NCBI GenBank assembly: GCA_941918925.1
Contig: OW799236.1
Coordinates: forward strand, 79,920,713 to 79,984,712
Length of the DNA: 64,000 nt
Direction: 5' to 3'
DNA from: Phyto melanocephala
Lineage: Eukaryota; Arthropoda; Insecta; Diptera; Rhinophoridae
The translations under genes and the position numbers were made by a program. Each line of letters starts with the position of its first letter. Position 1 is the stretch's first letter. Positions 37,801-48,326 of this stretch are shown here, piece after piece. Under the pieces are notes generated by a model. It was not told the origin of the DNA. It saw only the letters and a program-made list of their open reading frames with translations, and ran no database searches.

Positions 37801-39824
37801 GCACGAATTAATATTCGTAAAATTCCACTGCTATACGTCATTGCCTTTAGGTGCTATATCATTTTGCTTAAAGCCAAAGGAACTTTCTGGCATGACCGAC
37901 TTTTGCATTACATTGCATAACTTTCTTCTTAAGGCACTAATAACGACCATTGCTCAATACCAAAGATTCCTGAGGGATTAAAAATATCTTATTAAACCAG
38001 TAAAAGTGCTATATTCGGCCGTGCAGAATCTTATATACCTTTCACACAATTATTATACTCCCACACAATTTTATTAATGGTGGGTATAAAAACGCGACCT
38101 TATGCTCGCCAAAAAAAAAAAAAATTTAGATTCACTGGTGTGGGGTGATTTTGTTATACCCTTCACACAGTGAAAAAGGGTATATATAGGTTTGTCATTC
38201 CGTGTAAAATTTCTACAATTCCGACCCCATAAGGTATATATGTTCTGAAAGCTTATGAATAGGGTAGTCGATTAAGCTCTGTCAGTTTGTCCGTGTGTAT
38301 GTTGAAATCAACTTTTTTAAGCCCCCCGACATCGCCTGGACCTGGGTGAAATATTTAAATATCAGAGATAATCGGAAGTAGATTGGTATTGAAAATGAGG
38401 AACATCGGTATATAAACAACGGAGATATGAGCAAAACCCTTCGCCACCTCGTTTTTTTAACACATAAATAACATACAACAACATACATATGTATATATAG
38501 ACGTGGTATACTGGTTAGAGAAAACGTGGCGTCGAACCCCGGCCGAGCCAAAAAAAAAATTTTTTTATATTTTATTTTATATATTTTTTTTTTTATTTTA
38601 TATTTATTATTTTTAATACTTTTTATTTGTTTAATTATTTTTTTAATTTTTTTTAAATTTTTTTTTTTTTATTTTTAAATTTTTTTTTATTTTTTTTAAC
38701 ACACATACGTAAATTTATTATTTTACAATGGGGTGTTTTTATATATGTATGTTTTCTTTTTGTATGAACGTATTTCATTTGAGATGAATGGTGATACAAA
38801 GTATTGTTATTGCGTGACTACACGTTGTGAAGGGTATATAAGATTTGGCATGGCCGAATAAAGCAATCTTACTCCTTTTATTTTATATATGTATTAGCTG
38901 TTTCATTTAACTCAAAGAATTTATAAATATATTTTTTTTCTAAACATTTTTATTAAAATAACAATTAAAAATTTTAATTACTGGTCAATAATTATTTCTT
39001 TACAATTTTCGTACAATCTTCTATATACTTTTCTACTGTAATGTTTTGAAAAATCATAATTTTTATTTACTCTAATTGTCTTTGTTACTCCGTATTACAG
39101 AATTATTATACATGGTTGGATGAGCCAATCTCGGGGTTCTTTTAATCGCGACATTAAAAATGCCTACTTACAAAAAGGTGACTTCAATGTCATCATAGCC
39201 GATTGGAGTGCCAATGCTGCTAATATTAATTATTTCCACGTTGTGCGATTAATTGAAACATTTGGTGCTTTTTTAGCTCGATTCACCAGATACTTATCGG
39301 AAAAGTCGCATATCAAATACGATGATATTTATCTAATCGGTCATTCATTGGGTGCTCAAATCGCTGGAGCAGCTGGCAAACGTAGTTGGCCTAATCGCTA
39401 TAACACCATATTTGCCTTAGATCCAGCAGGACCGAGATTTCGCAAAAGGAGCAGCGATTTTCGTATTGATCCTACAGATGCCAAATATGTTGAGAGTATA
39501 CAAACAAGTAGGAATTTGGGTTTTCTAGAACCTACGGGCAATGCCACATTTTATCCTAATTATGGCAGCTATCAAAAGAAATGCTTTTATGTGGGCTGCT
39601 CTCATATAAGGGCCTACAAAATGTTTGTGGAATCTATAAATTCACCTTTAGGATTTTATGGTATTAGATGTTTAAGTCGAAAGCCAAAATGGGAATGCGA
39701 TGAAATGGATAGGCAGGGTTACAGCATGGGTGGAGAGCCCTCAAAACCCAAGAGTGGTATATTTTATGTGGAAACAAATGCCAATGTACCATTTGCGCGG
39801 GGAAGGGCAAGCCTTGAAACGTAA
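34839..39824 (+). CDS. Secreted lipase, pancreatic-lipase/PLA1 family (3 exons)
   Basis: Exons are 34839-34890, 34970-35348 and 39101-39824, all with GT/AG introns (79 bp and 3752 bp) and matching phases, giving 384 residues. Residues 1-17 (MRFLITALLILSVTNSL) form a signal peptide, so the enzyme is probably secreted. Residues 27-66 are very acidic and unlike a typical lipase N-terminus. The lipase fold starts near MHFYLF at 108. HGW at 148-150 is the oxyanion-hole strand. GHSLGA holds the nucleophile Ser226, LDPAGP holds Asp251, and CSHIRAYK holds His312, so the catalytic triad is intact. The two lid cysteines (305 and 310) are only four residues apart, so the lid loop is almost absent, as in insect phospholipase A1-like members. 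The C-terminus FYVETNANVPFARG is typical of the insect branch. The exon 2-3 junction codes PTR-IIIHGW, which confirms the splice. Whether it cleaves triglyceride or phospholipid cannot be read from sequence. Confidence 0.93.
36033..37637 (+). mobile_element. Non-autonomous Helitron (copy G) in lipase intron 2
   Basis: Starts A|TCTATACTAATGTAATAAAG with GGAAATGTGTGTTTG and ends GCGAAGCGTACCGGGTAAG CTAG|T. A 5' TC, a 3' CTRR and insertion between A and T are the Helitron hallmarks. A mariner (36641-37525) is nested within, leaving about 720 bp of Helitron. Same strand as the lipase gene. Confidence 0.75.
36641..37525 (-). mobile_element. DD41D mariner nested in Helitron G
   Basis: Ends CGGGTGTCC / GGACACCCG. 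The - strand start MERYTNEQRILIVKLFYQ joins directly to the first catalytic region (FADKIIFSDEVHVHLDGF), as in the copy at 2126-3054. The open part 37078-36722 holds MWFQQDGATCHT and PPRSCDLTPLDFFLWG with 41 residues between the last two aspartates, and ends with the SRGGHLHDILFHT tail. Stops lie between the first and second catalytic parts. Non-functional. Confidence 0.88.
37996..38095 (+). repeat. Short P/R end fragment
   Basis: AGTAAAAGTGCTATATTCGG then CCGTGCAGAATCTTATATAC followed closely by TGGTGGGTATAAAAACG. The two ends of a mini-me-like repeat are joined with the interior lost. Confidence 0.5.
38155..38872 (-). mobile_element. Mini-me/DINE-like repeat, family P copy 3, in lipase intron 2
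   Basis: Starts TATACCCTTCACACAGTGAA, has the GACCCCATAAGGTATATATG block, a reduced GTCY tract (38280-38298), the tRNA-like module (38501-38550), an A/T tract, and ends in the GGCATGGCCGAAT hairpin and CTTACT. Orientation is opposite to P1; module orientation relative to the element is the same as P1. Confidence 0.72.
38501..38550 (+). repeat. tRNA-like SINE-type module inside P3
   Basis: ACGTGGTATACTGGTTAGAG (A-box-like, close to a tRNA D-arm), then GTGGCGTCGAACCCCGGCCG (B-box-like, close to a T-arm) and AGCCA followed by an A-rich and then T-rich tail. This is the best preserved of the three modules. The anticodon arm is absent. Confidence 0.45.
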
Positions 39825-40015
39825 AATTAAAAAGTGTGAGAGATTAGTTTAGTTTTATTGACAAAATGGTACCTGTTATTATAATACTAAAAGCTATATT
39901 TTAAATTATTTTTATAAGTTTAAGAAAGATGTAATTTAAGTTCCAGGATCTCTTAATTAAAAAAAAAGTACTTAAACCTCAAAGGATTTTACTAATTTTA
40001 TTCTCTTATTGTTTT

Positions 40016-40021
40016 AATAAA
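40016..40021 (+). terminator. Polyadenylation signal AATAAA of the lipase gene
   Basis: An AATAAA lies 192 bp after the lipase stop codon, followed by a GT-rich stretch (TTTGTTGTTGTTTTCC) about 20 bp further on. This is a normal arrangement for 3'-end formation. A second AATAAA near 40106 is an alternative. Confidence 0.55.
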
Positions 40022-40119
40022 GATATGTAAAGCATATTCCTTTGTTGTTGTTTTCCTGGGAATTTACAACTTTGTAATTACAATCATTAGCTTTTATAAC
40101 CAAAAATAAAGCATACGGT

Positions 40120-40790
40120 AGTTGACTTGTAAACAAACAAACAAAAATCTCTACAAAACATTACGAACTAATTAAATTTTATGTGAAAACAGAAATTCTA
40201 TGTACTAGACATGACATTTATACAATTATAATTTTTAGTACGAGCTACGATAATTTTAAAACATATCAACAACAACAATACAACAAAATAAAATCCAGCA
40301 AAATCCAAAGTATTATTGTACGTAGATTTTAAGTAAAATGGCTTTGTGGAGTAAAAGATAAAACAGTGGTTTCTGTATGTATTTATGTCTGTTTGTGTAT
40401 ATATGTATGTATGTGTATATGTGTATATAAGTTATTATTTCTTAAATATAAAACCGCTTAAATTGTAGAATTTTAACTACGAATAAGTATGTGTGTACAT
40501 TAAAAACTTAAAAGACAATTTTCTGAAACAACATAAAAGTTGCATACGTTGTTTTGCATATTTGATACTTGTGCGAGCATTTAAAACTCGAAATAAAAAA
40601 ATAGTTCAAATGTGCTTTTCCAAACCTTATCACTTGCTACCGAAAAAAAAAAATAAACAGCAGATAAAGTTACTAGTTACTCAGTAAGTAGATTTGTATC
40701 GTTATGTTATGAATCAGCTGATAAAATCTGTCACATAAACAAAACGTGTTACTATTTATTAAATATATATCGTAACTTACCGTGTGCAAC
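40120..40790. other. Lipase downstream region, microsatellite-like
   Basis: Holds a TATG/TGTATA tract at 40375-40432 and no recognisable gene. The Harbinger remnant follows. Confidence 0.5.
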
Positions 40791-40795
40791 AGATC

Positions 40796-41085
40796 TACAG
40801 AAAACAGAAATTTACAGGTTGCGTAGACGGGACACATGTCCGCATTTTAGCTCCCTCCAACAATAAGTACTTGTACTACAACAGATAGGGGAACTACAGT
40901 TTAAATGTAATGCTGGTAAGAATTTTAACTAAATTTTATTTTTTTTAAATGTTTCATAACATTTTAGCAGGTCTGCGATCATGAGCGGCTTTTTTGTTTA
41001 GAACTCCAGTAGATTGCGTGCATGGCCGTACCGCCAAATATTTGAAGTGGGACATCGGGGTTGCGGTTTACAACATGGTTATTAA
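40796..41085 (+). pseudogene. PIF/Harbinger (DDE_Tnp_4) transposase remnant
   Basis: Reads FTGCVDGTHVRILAPSNNKY, then YYNR, a stop, GNYSLNVML. A GTAAGA...TTTAGCAG segment looks like an intron (about 40916-40969), after which VCDHER continues the conserved NVMLVCDH motif. In a shifted frame NSSRLRAWPYRQIFEVGHRG follows, echoing the loop before the DSGY motif. CVDGTH holds a DDE aspartate. Broken by stops and a frameshift. Its presence is of note because two 3-bp-duplication MITEs occur in the window. Confidence 0.7.
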
Positions 41086-42360
41086 TTACTAATTATAGAT
41101 TTTTAGGAATTATTTTAGGTTTCAGAAGAATTTGAAATTCATCTCAATTTAAGTTGCAGATTGGGGGATCGCATGTTATAAAAACACACTTTTTGTTACT
41201 CTGAAGTGAAGTTTTTCGGGTTCTCGGCAACGTAGAGCAATTTGAAGCCCAGATTCAGCAGGTGAAAATCCATAACAAAAACTTACTTCCACCTCATAAT
41301 ATTTAAATAAAATTTTTGGGTATTTTCATGCCGTTACGGACGTTACACACTTTGTCATTTATATTTTTTTTTTTTAATTTTAATGAAGGTATTTCTTTTT
41401 TACATCAGATTAAAGTGCATAAAAAACTCTGTTTATAAAGCTAGTTTGGAAAACAAAATTATTAAAATTCATTCTGTTAAACTTAAAAAACCCTATTTTC
41501 CGTTACGGACGTTACATACAGTAAACCCATTGTTAGTTCAAATTGTTAATATATGTTAGATAACTTACAAAAATGATTTGTATCGCAAATAAAAGAAAAT
41601 TAAACAAATTAAAGTTTTGTTAAACGCTTAATACTGAAACAACTGTTTTGCCTACTTTTTTTACCATTTAAAATACCCTTTTTTTACAAAAATAAATGAA
41701 AGCAAGAGGTACGTTTAGGTTAGCCTGTGCCAAGGACAAACAAACCACCGTACAACGTTATTGCTTATATGTTTTAGAGCTTGAATATATATCCTATTAT
41801 TCCATTAACAAACATTTGGATTTTGTGCAACTTTAAATTTCTGTCTTTGGTTTAAAAATGTTCGGATTAGCCCATATAGAATGTATCACATGTAAGAACT
41901 GGTGGAATAATCAAATGTTATATGTTTTAAAAGTAAAGCGGGCGCATCATTGACCTAGGTACAAAGAATTGTTACCGTTAAAAAATCACGATCGAATTAA
42001 GAGAACTGCAATAATTTCGTACCTATTAAAGCGGCAACACAAAAAAATATATCGGGCTGCAAGAAACAAATTTATATTCAAATTTAAAAAGAAATTTGTT
42101 TATTAATTTAAAAATTTAAGCAATAATTTATTTCTGTGTAGGATTGGCAATCACTAATTTTAAGATGATGGTGCATGGTGATTGTACACGCTTGTACATT
42201 CTGAAAATTACCAGAATGACTTTACATTTAAATTCGGACCAGCGTTGCCACAACCAAAAAAAATTTACAACCAAAAAAAATTTACAACCAAATTTTCTTT
42301 AAAATGTATCCAAATGAGGAATAAATAAATATTAAATTTGCTTTTTTATTTTATTTCATA

Positions 42361-43304
42361 CTAGCCAAACCCGGCGCGCCTTGCTACGCCCCTTAATGAA
42401 TCGAAATGCATTCTGAATTTTAATTGAATATTAAGTGCAAAAACCCAAAAATTTTAATTTTTTTTATGGGCGTGGCATTGCCCACTTTTCTAATCACGAA
42501 ATTGTAAAGTCATAACAGCTCAATATGTGTGCAAAGTTTCAGAATAATCGGTCCAGTGCAAGTACCTCAAAATGATACCTTTTTTTATGGGCGTGGCACT
42601 GCCCACTTTTCTAATCACGAAATTATTTAGTCATGACAGCTCGATACGTGTGCAAAGTTTCAGAAAAATCGGTCCAGTGCAAGTACCTCAAAATTATAAC
42701 TTTTTTTTATGGGCGTGGCCCTGCCCACTTTTGTAATCACGAAATTATATGGTTATGACAGCTTAATATGTGTGCAAAGTTTCCGAAAAATCGATCCAGT
42801 GCAAGTACCTCAATATTAAAACTTTTTTAGGGGCGTGGCCCCGCCCACTTTTCTTATCACGAAATTTTTTAGTCATGACAGCTCGATATGTGTGCAAAGT
42901 TTCAGACAAATCGGTCAAGTGCAAGTAGCTAAAACTGATAACTAATTTTTTATGGGCGTGACCCCGCCCACTTTTTCAATCACGAAATTATTAAGTCATG
43001 ACAGCTCAATATGTGTGCAAAGTTTCAGAAAAATCGGTCCAGTGCAAGTACCTCAAACTTAAAACTTTTTTAGGGGCGTGGCCCCGCCCACTTTTCTTAT
43101 CACGAAATTACTTAGTCATGACAGCTCGATATGTGTGCAAAGTTTCAGAAAAATCGGTCAAGTGCAAGTAGCTAAAACTGATAACTAATTTTTTATGGGC
43201 GTGGCTCCGCCCACTTTTTTTCACCCATAAACACTCCCTGGTATGTGTACAACAACTTACCAAAGTTTGAGCCCGATCGGTTTTACAGTTTCGGAGTCTA
43301 TAGC

Positions 43305-43339
<35 letters not shown>

Positions 43340-43359
43340 TTCACTTTTATATATATAGA
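42361..43359 (-). mobile_element. Non-autonomous Helitron copy A with internal tandem array
   Basis: On the - strand it starts A|TCTATATATATAAAAGTGAA then ACTCTGTGTGTGTG, and ends GGCGCGCCGGGTTTGG CTAG|T. A short GCGTAGCAAGGCGC-type stem precedes the end. Inside are six units of about 121 bp (42440-43210), each with GTGCAAAGTTTCAG, TCGGTCCAGTGCAAG and GGGCGTGGC...GCCCACTTTT. Nearly the same structure as copy B. Confidence 0.85.
42440..43210 (-). repeat. Tandem array, six units of about 121 bp, in Helitron A
   Basis: The phrase GTGCAAAGTTTC recurs near 42529, 42650, 42772, 42893, 43015 and 43136, a steady 121-122 bp spacing. Units differ by small substitutions such as GGCACTGCCC versus GGCCCCGCCC. 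Confidence 0.9.
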
Positions 43360-44216
43360 TTTTAATGCAAGAAACTAAATAGAATAAAAAAATATATATT
43401 AAGCGATTTTTTTAGAGATCGACAAATTTAAAATTCATACTATGTTGAGAAAAACAAAATTTTAGAAGTTTTTAAAACAAAGTTTTGGCAGACCAGATAT
43501 AATGGGAATCATTTTATTTTTGGACAATTCTCTTGATTGCATAACACTGTAAATTGTTTGGAACTCAAGTTTATTTCTAAATTTTCTTTTTATCAAACTA
43601 AGCTGTAAAAAAACTCAACAATACTTATATCACTATCTAAAATAATATTTGAAAATCTTAATTTCCATTGGGATGAAATTTTGCTAATTACCATCTGTTA
43701 AATTTGGAAATGATAATAACAAAGGTTCCAAACTTACCTTATTTTGTTTATTTTGTGTAATTATCTCAAGATTTTTAAAATCTTTTCTTGAAAAATCGAA
43801 TCATTTCCGAATTTCCTTTAAAAGTTCAATATAAAACAGTTGTATCTCTTTTCTAAACTTATGTTATTGCAAGCTTGATAGGCTACTTTCTTGCATACTT
43901 GCTACTTTACTTCAATGTGAAGCATACATATTTTAAAGCGCGATTTGAAAAATTTGCATATAAAATGCATAATGCATATACATATTAAAATTTTAGTGAG
44001 AAGTAACCAAAATCAAAAATAAGTACACATCTACACATCAAAAAAAAAAACAAAAAATTACCAAAGTATTCTGCAAGTAATAACTCGATTCAGCTATATA
44101 TTGATTAACATATTATTCGACCAACCAGCCAACCAAAGCAAATGTTAAATGTACATAAACTACTGTAAATAACAATACTATTTTATAACTTACTGTAAAT
44201 TTAATAAAAGTGTAAT

Positions 44217-44979
44217 ATACATAAAAGTGAAACTCTGTATGTCTGTGTGTATTAGCTATAGACTCTGAAACCGTAAAGCCGATCGGGCTCAAATTTTGGA
44301 AAGTCATGACTATACAGTTTCATGATTAGAAAAGTAAGCATTGCAACTTCCATATACAATAAGTTATTTTTTTTAGCTATTATGTAAATTTCTTCGATCT
44401 TTCCATATTCATATGTTGTTATAACTTTTTTTGAGCAAAAGATAAATAAAATAATAAATAATAAAATATTTTAATTATTATAAATTGTAAAAACTTTCCC
44501 TGAAGAAGCTACCCAATGTGGTAGCGAAATATCGGAATAAAATAATAATAATTTTTATATAAACAAGTGATCTTTAGCTCAAAAAAAATAGAACAACATG
44601 TTATTTTTTCAGCTATTTTCACGCAATCCAATGGTCTCCACCGATTTGCTTTTCAACTTCAAGCGACTACAGTTTCCAGTTCCCCTTGCTTTCGCTATTA
44701 CCATCAAGAAAGCACAAGGACAATCTATGCGTGTTGCAGGATTGAATTTGGAAAATCCATGCTTTTTACATGTCCAGCTGTACGTCACGTGCTCCAGAGT
44801 GGGAACACCAAAAAATTTGTTCATATTTACAGGAAATTGAAAAACCAAAAATATTGTATATTTATCTACTTGCATTACAATAAAAATCAATAAAATATTA
44901 TTTTTAATATATTCAATTAAAATTCAGAATGCATTTTTATTCATTAAGGGGCGTAGAAACGCGCGCCGTGCTTGGCTAG
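44217..44979 (+). mobile_element. Internally deleted Helitron (copy E) keeping part of its helicase
   Basis: The left end (ATAAAAGTGAAACTCTGTAT, GACTCTGAAACCGTAAAG) matches the 5' end of copies A-C. The right end (TTCATTAAGGGGCGTAGAAAC then GCTTGG CTAG|T) matches their 3' end. Between them is the last part of a Helitron helicase. This copy links the short copies to an autonomous source. Confidence 0.82.
44598..44840 (+). CDS. Helitron Rep-helicase, C-terminal PIF1-like fragment
   Basis: The frame reads FSRNPMVSTDLLFNFKRL, then QFPVPLAFAITIKKAQGQS, then VAGLNLENPCFLHVQLYV and TCSRVGTPKNLFIFTGN to a stop. These are the final motifs (V and VI) of the PIF1-like SF1 helicase of Helitron transposases: the QFPV-x-LAFA-x-TI-x-KAQGQS block and the QLYV-x-CSRVG-x-P-x-NLF block, with the arginine finger region intact. 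In a full element this enzyme unwinds DNA during rolling-circle transposition. Only about 75 residues remain of a protein that is normally well over 1000, so it cannot be active. It sits 139 bp before the Helitron 3' end, the natural position. Confidence 0.88.
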   Translation: MLFFQLFSRNPMVSTDLLFNFKRLQFPVPLAFAITIKKAQGQSMRVAGLNLENPCFLHVQLYVTCSRVGTPKNLFIFTGN

Positions 44980-45755
44980 TCAAATATAAATTAAACTATT
45001 AGAATGTAGACGAATAGCTGTACAAATATTATCTTTCGTTATGCCGACCCCTGACTGTATCTAATATAACTAGTTCGTTAAAAGTTTATTTTCTATTTAT
45101 TCTATTTGTGAGTGTAACATTTTAAATATGTATGTATGTATATATAAAAATTTGCCTACATTTACCAAAAAAAAAAAATATGTCTAATGTATATTGTTAA
45201 CCATGTCTATATTTTAATGTTTGTTTTACCATAAACTTTTCTAATGTGAATTTGAGGGGGTGGTTTGGTTTGGCATGGCTGCCGAAAGAAGATCGCTGGC
45301 ATATTAAATATTACAAAATAAAACAGGAAAGAGCTAAAAATTAACAGCAACAAGCACGTTCAGAACATAAATATTTTAATTTAACTAAAATGTGCTGAAA
45401 GCTTATGGATTTACATGAAGAGATGTATGTTCATTAACCCATCACCCGCCACAACTAGAAAAATATATTTAAAAAAACTTGAAAAAAATTTTTGATGAAA
45501 AAATCAAGCAGCATCTTATTGTTAAAACTTTAGTTAAATTTTCTATCATTCGGTTTTCTCTAAAATAATAAAAAAAAAACAAAAAACTTATAATTATGCT
45601 GTGGACCGATATTTTTGCACCACAATACGACAAATATAAACATATGTGGGCTGAACTTTTAAAACGGTTTCGGGATTAATACAAATAAAGTTAAAATTTA
45701 TATTAAATAGTTTAAAGAGGAAATTTCAGAAAGTTGTGGGCTGTGAGACTTACGA
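44980..45755. other. AT-rich stretch, nothing recognised
   Basis: A GGGGGTGGTTTGGTTTGGCA patch at 45254-45273 is the only GC-richer part. No coding or repeat signal. Confidence 0.4.
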
Positions 45756-46322
45756 TTACATTTTTATTTATTTATTTGAATTTAAGTCTATGGAATAATT
45801 CCTTACAGACTATATTATAAAATAAGTTAATCAAGTAAAAAATACATTAAAAATTTTAAAATCAATTATAAAAAATTAATTATTTAAATAAAAAATAACA
45901 TTTTGTTTAATAATATTAATACTTAAAGAAAAGTCTATAAAATTATACAATTCATTAAAAAAAACAGCATAATCTTCTAAACGGGTCCGACATAGCAAAG
46001 TTAGTACGAAATGTTTTGGCATAAAGTGGGATAAAAGATCGCAATGAACGTTGAGGAACATTAAAAGTTAAGTTACTTAGCAGAAAATCAGAGCTAACGT
46101 CACCATTATTAATAAGGTTAACCATAAAAGAAATATTTAGCATGATTCTCCGGCTTTTTAAAGTTGGTAGGTTAACCTCAGCTAATCTTATTGAGTATGA
46201 TGGAAGGTCCACATAGCCTCTATAGGTATTTCTGAAACAGAAAATAAGAAATTGTTTTTGAACAGACTCTATAAGTTCACAATGTACATTATATAATTGG
46301 TCCCATATAATCGAACCATATT

Positions 46323-47120
46323 CTAAAATTGGTCTAACGAGCGACGTATATAGCCGTTTAGTTGCAAGGGGATCGTTGAATTCATTCGACCATCCTTTCT
46401 GAAAGCCAAGATGCTACGAGCTTTGTTGACAGTCATCGTTATATGCTGAACAAAACTAAGTTTTGCGTCTAACAAATATCCCAAATCCATAAACAATGCA
46501 ACCGACTCCAATTTACAATTATCAAGAACGTAGGAATAAGCAGTAATGTGTATTCGCGAAAACTGCATATGCTTACATTTCTTTAAATTTAATTCCATTA
46601 AATTATGTTGACACCATTTGCAAAAATTATCCAAATCATTTTGTAAATGAAGATGATCAGATGGCTGTACAATACTCAAGAATAATTTAACATCATCAGC
46701 ATACATCAATATATTGCAATGTGTTATTGCTTCAGGCATATCGTTAATGAAAAGTAAAAACAATATTGGACCGAGGTGACTTCCTTGAGGTACCCCGGAA
46801 GTAACAATAATTTTTCTTGAAACTGCAGTACAAAATTTGACGGATTGCGTTCTACATGAAAGGTATGATTTTATCCAGCTTAGGAAATTTGTATCAAATC
46901 CCATTAAATCCAATTTTTTCAATAAAAGAGCATGATTTACTTTATCAAATGCTTTACTACAGTCGGTGTAAATGACGTCGGTGTGGTGACCATTAACAAA
47001 TGATCTATTGACAAATGTTGTTAAATGTAGAATGCTAGTCATAACAGACAAACCTTTCCGAAATCCATGTTGAAATTGTGTTAATAGGCAAGAAACTTGG
47101 TGAATAAGACAATCGATCAT
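46323..47120 (-). pseudogene. LINE reverse transcriptase core
   Basis: Open for 265 codons: QHGFRKGLSVMTSIL, YTDCSKAFDKVNHALLLKKL (catalytic Asp block A), TSGVPQGSHLGPILFLLFIN (block B), LMYADDVKLFLS (catalytic YADD) and LNLKKCKHMQFSR (block D). All catalytic residues are present, but the protein is cut off from its endonuclease and its C-terminal part (46212-45955) by frame breaks. Confidence 0.9.
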
Positions 47121-47149
47121 ACATTTTTCAAAAAGTTTAGGTATATCAC

Positions 47150-47854
47150 TTAATTTGGATATCTGTAATTAATAATGTGTGACTTATTTCCAGATTTAAA
47201 TAAGGGAATAATATACGATGCTCTCCATACATTCGGAAAATAATCAACATTTAACGATTTATTAAATATTATTGATAATGGTATCGATAAAGCTGATGCA
47301 CAATTTTTCAGAACACAACTCGGAATGCCATCGGGTCCACTTAAAGCAGATGACTTAAACATTTTTAAACAATTTAATATGTGGGAGGTAGTGATTGTAG
47401 CTGAACAAATATTTTGATTAGAAACGATTTTGTATGGGTGGACAGTGCTAGTATTATGTACAGTGTCAGAATAAGTAGATGCAAGAAATTCGGCAAATAT
47501 GTTACTTATTTCCAGCACATCATTATATTCCGAACATAAATATTTCATAACTGTTGGAAAGCCCAATGATTTTCTTTTGCAGTTTACGAACTTATACAAT
47601 AATTTTGGATCATGAACAAAGCTACGTTTAAAACTTTGAAGATAGTTATTGTACAGTTGTGCGTAAAGTAAATTGTATTCTGCACGGAGAACAGAATATT
47701 TGCCAAAACGGAAAGAGGATCCAGAGCTTTTATATTTCTTAAAATATTTATTTTTTAAATTCTTTAAAGTAGAAAGTTGTTTGGAATTCCAAGGTGGATC
47801 AGATTTAATACGAGGTGTATACTTGGGGACACATTCCTCCATATATTCGAACAT
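47150..47854 (-). pseudogene. LINE linker and start of reverse transcriptase
   Basis: Open for 234 codons: YTPRIKSDPPWNSKQLSTLK, the usual PWWN/PPWN linker signature, then LSGPDGIPSCVLKNCASALS (RT block 1: SGPDGIP) and VWRASYIIPLFKSGN (block 2), ending at NYRYPN where the frame is lost. The downstream frame (LSDIPKLFEKCM) continues the protein, so a single frameshift near 47165 separates this part from the next. Confidence 0.85.
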
Positions 47855-48197
47855 GACTTTATAAAAGTTTGTTAATCATGTAATCAATCGAATCCGACAT
47901 ACCTTTCTGAATTGACAGCAGTTGAAGCCAATTAGTATCAATAAGCATATTATTAAGTTCAGAATAATTAGCTCGTTTGTAATTAAAAACCATTTCATTA
48001 TTTTTTAAATTTTTAAATTTATCACTAGTATGTAAGTTAAAACTTACTTCGATTGTAACGATGATAACGATCTTCAAGCAGAGTAACAGGTTCGCTCCGA
48101 CTTACAGTACATTCATTTGGCTCATTAACAAATACCAAATCAAGCAGTACTCCAAACGTGTTGTGTATACCATTGATTTGATGTAGATATAAATCTG

Positions 48198-48326
48198 GGG
48201 CCGAATTACGGCATTCGAACGTGATCGAAATTTAAAAATTCTTATTAGAATCTCTATACCTAAAGCACAGCGAACTCGATCGTTCGAGTAAAATTTCGAT
48301 CGATATCGAATGCCGTAATTCGGCCC
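48198..48326. mobile_element. 129-bp MITE with CTG target duplication, inside the LINE
   Basis: Inverted ends GGGCCGAATTACGGCATTCG at 48198-48217 and the reverse complement at 48307-48326; pairing extends further inward (GATCGAAATT / AATTTCGATC). CTG flanks both sides (48195-48197, 48327-48329). Taking out the element plus one CTG joins the LINE endonuclease frame on either side without a shift. A 3-bp duplication suits PIF/Harbinger, but the family is unproven. Confidence 0.9.

Larger units (their letters stand above)
35349..39100 (+). other. Lipase intron 2 (3752 bp)
   Basis: Begins AG|GTAAAT and ends CGTATTACAG|AAT. It is enlarged by Helitron G (36033-37637), the mariner inside it, the fragment at 37996-38095 and repeat P3 (38155-38872). 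Without these it would be roughly 1.3 kb. Confidence 0.85.

Noticed and set aside
42440..43210. CRISPR-like regularly spaced repeats
   Set aside because: The 121-bp units are continuous tandem repeats inside a Helitron in a eukaryotic genome; there are no short repeats separated by unique spacers.
43108..43344. 78-codon frame with a CVCVCVCV run
   Set aside because: Translation of the (AC)n tract near the Helitron A end; not a gene.
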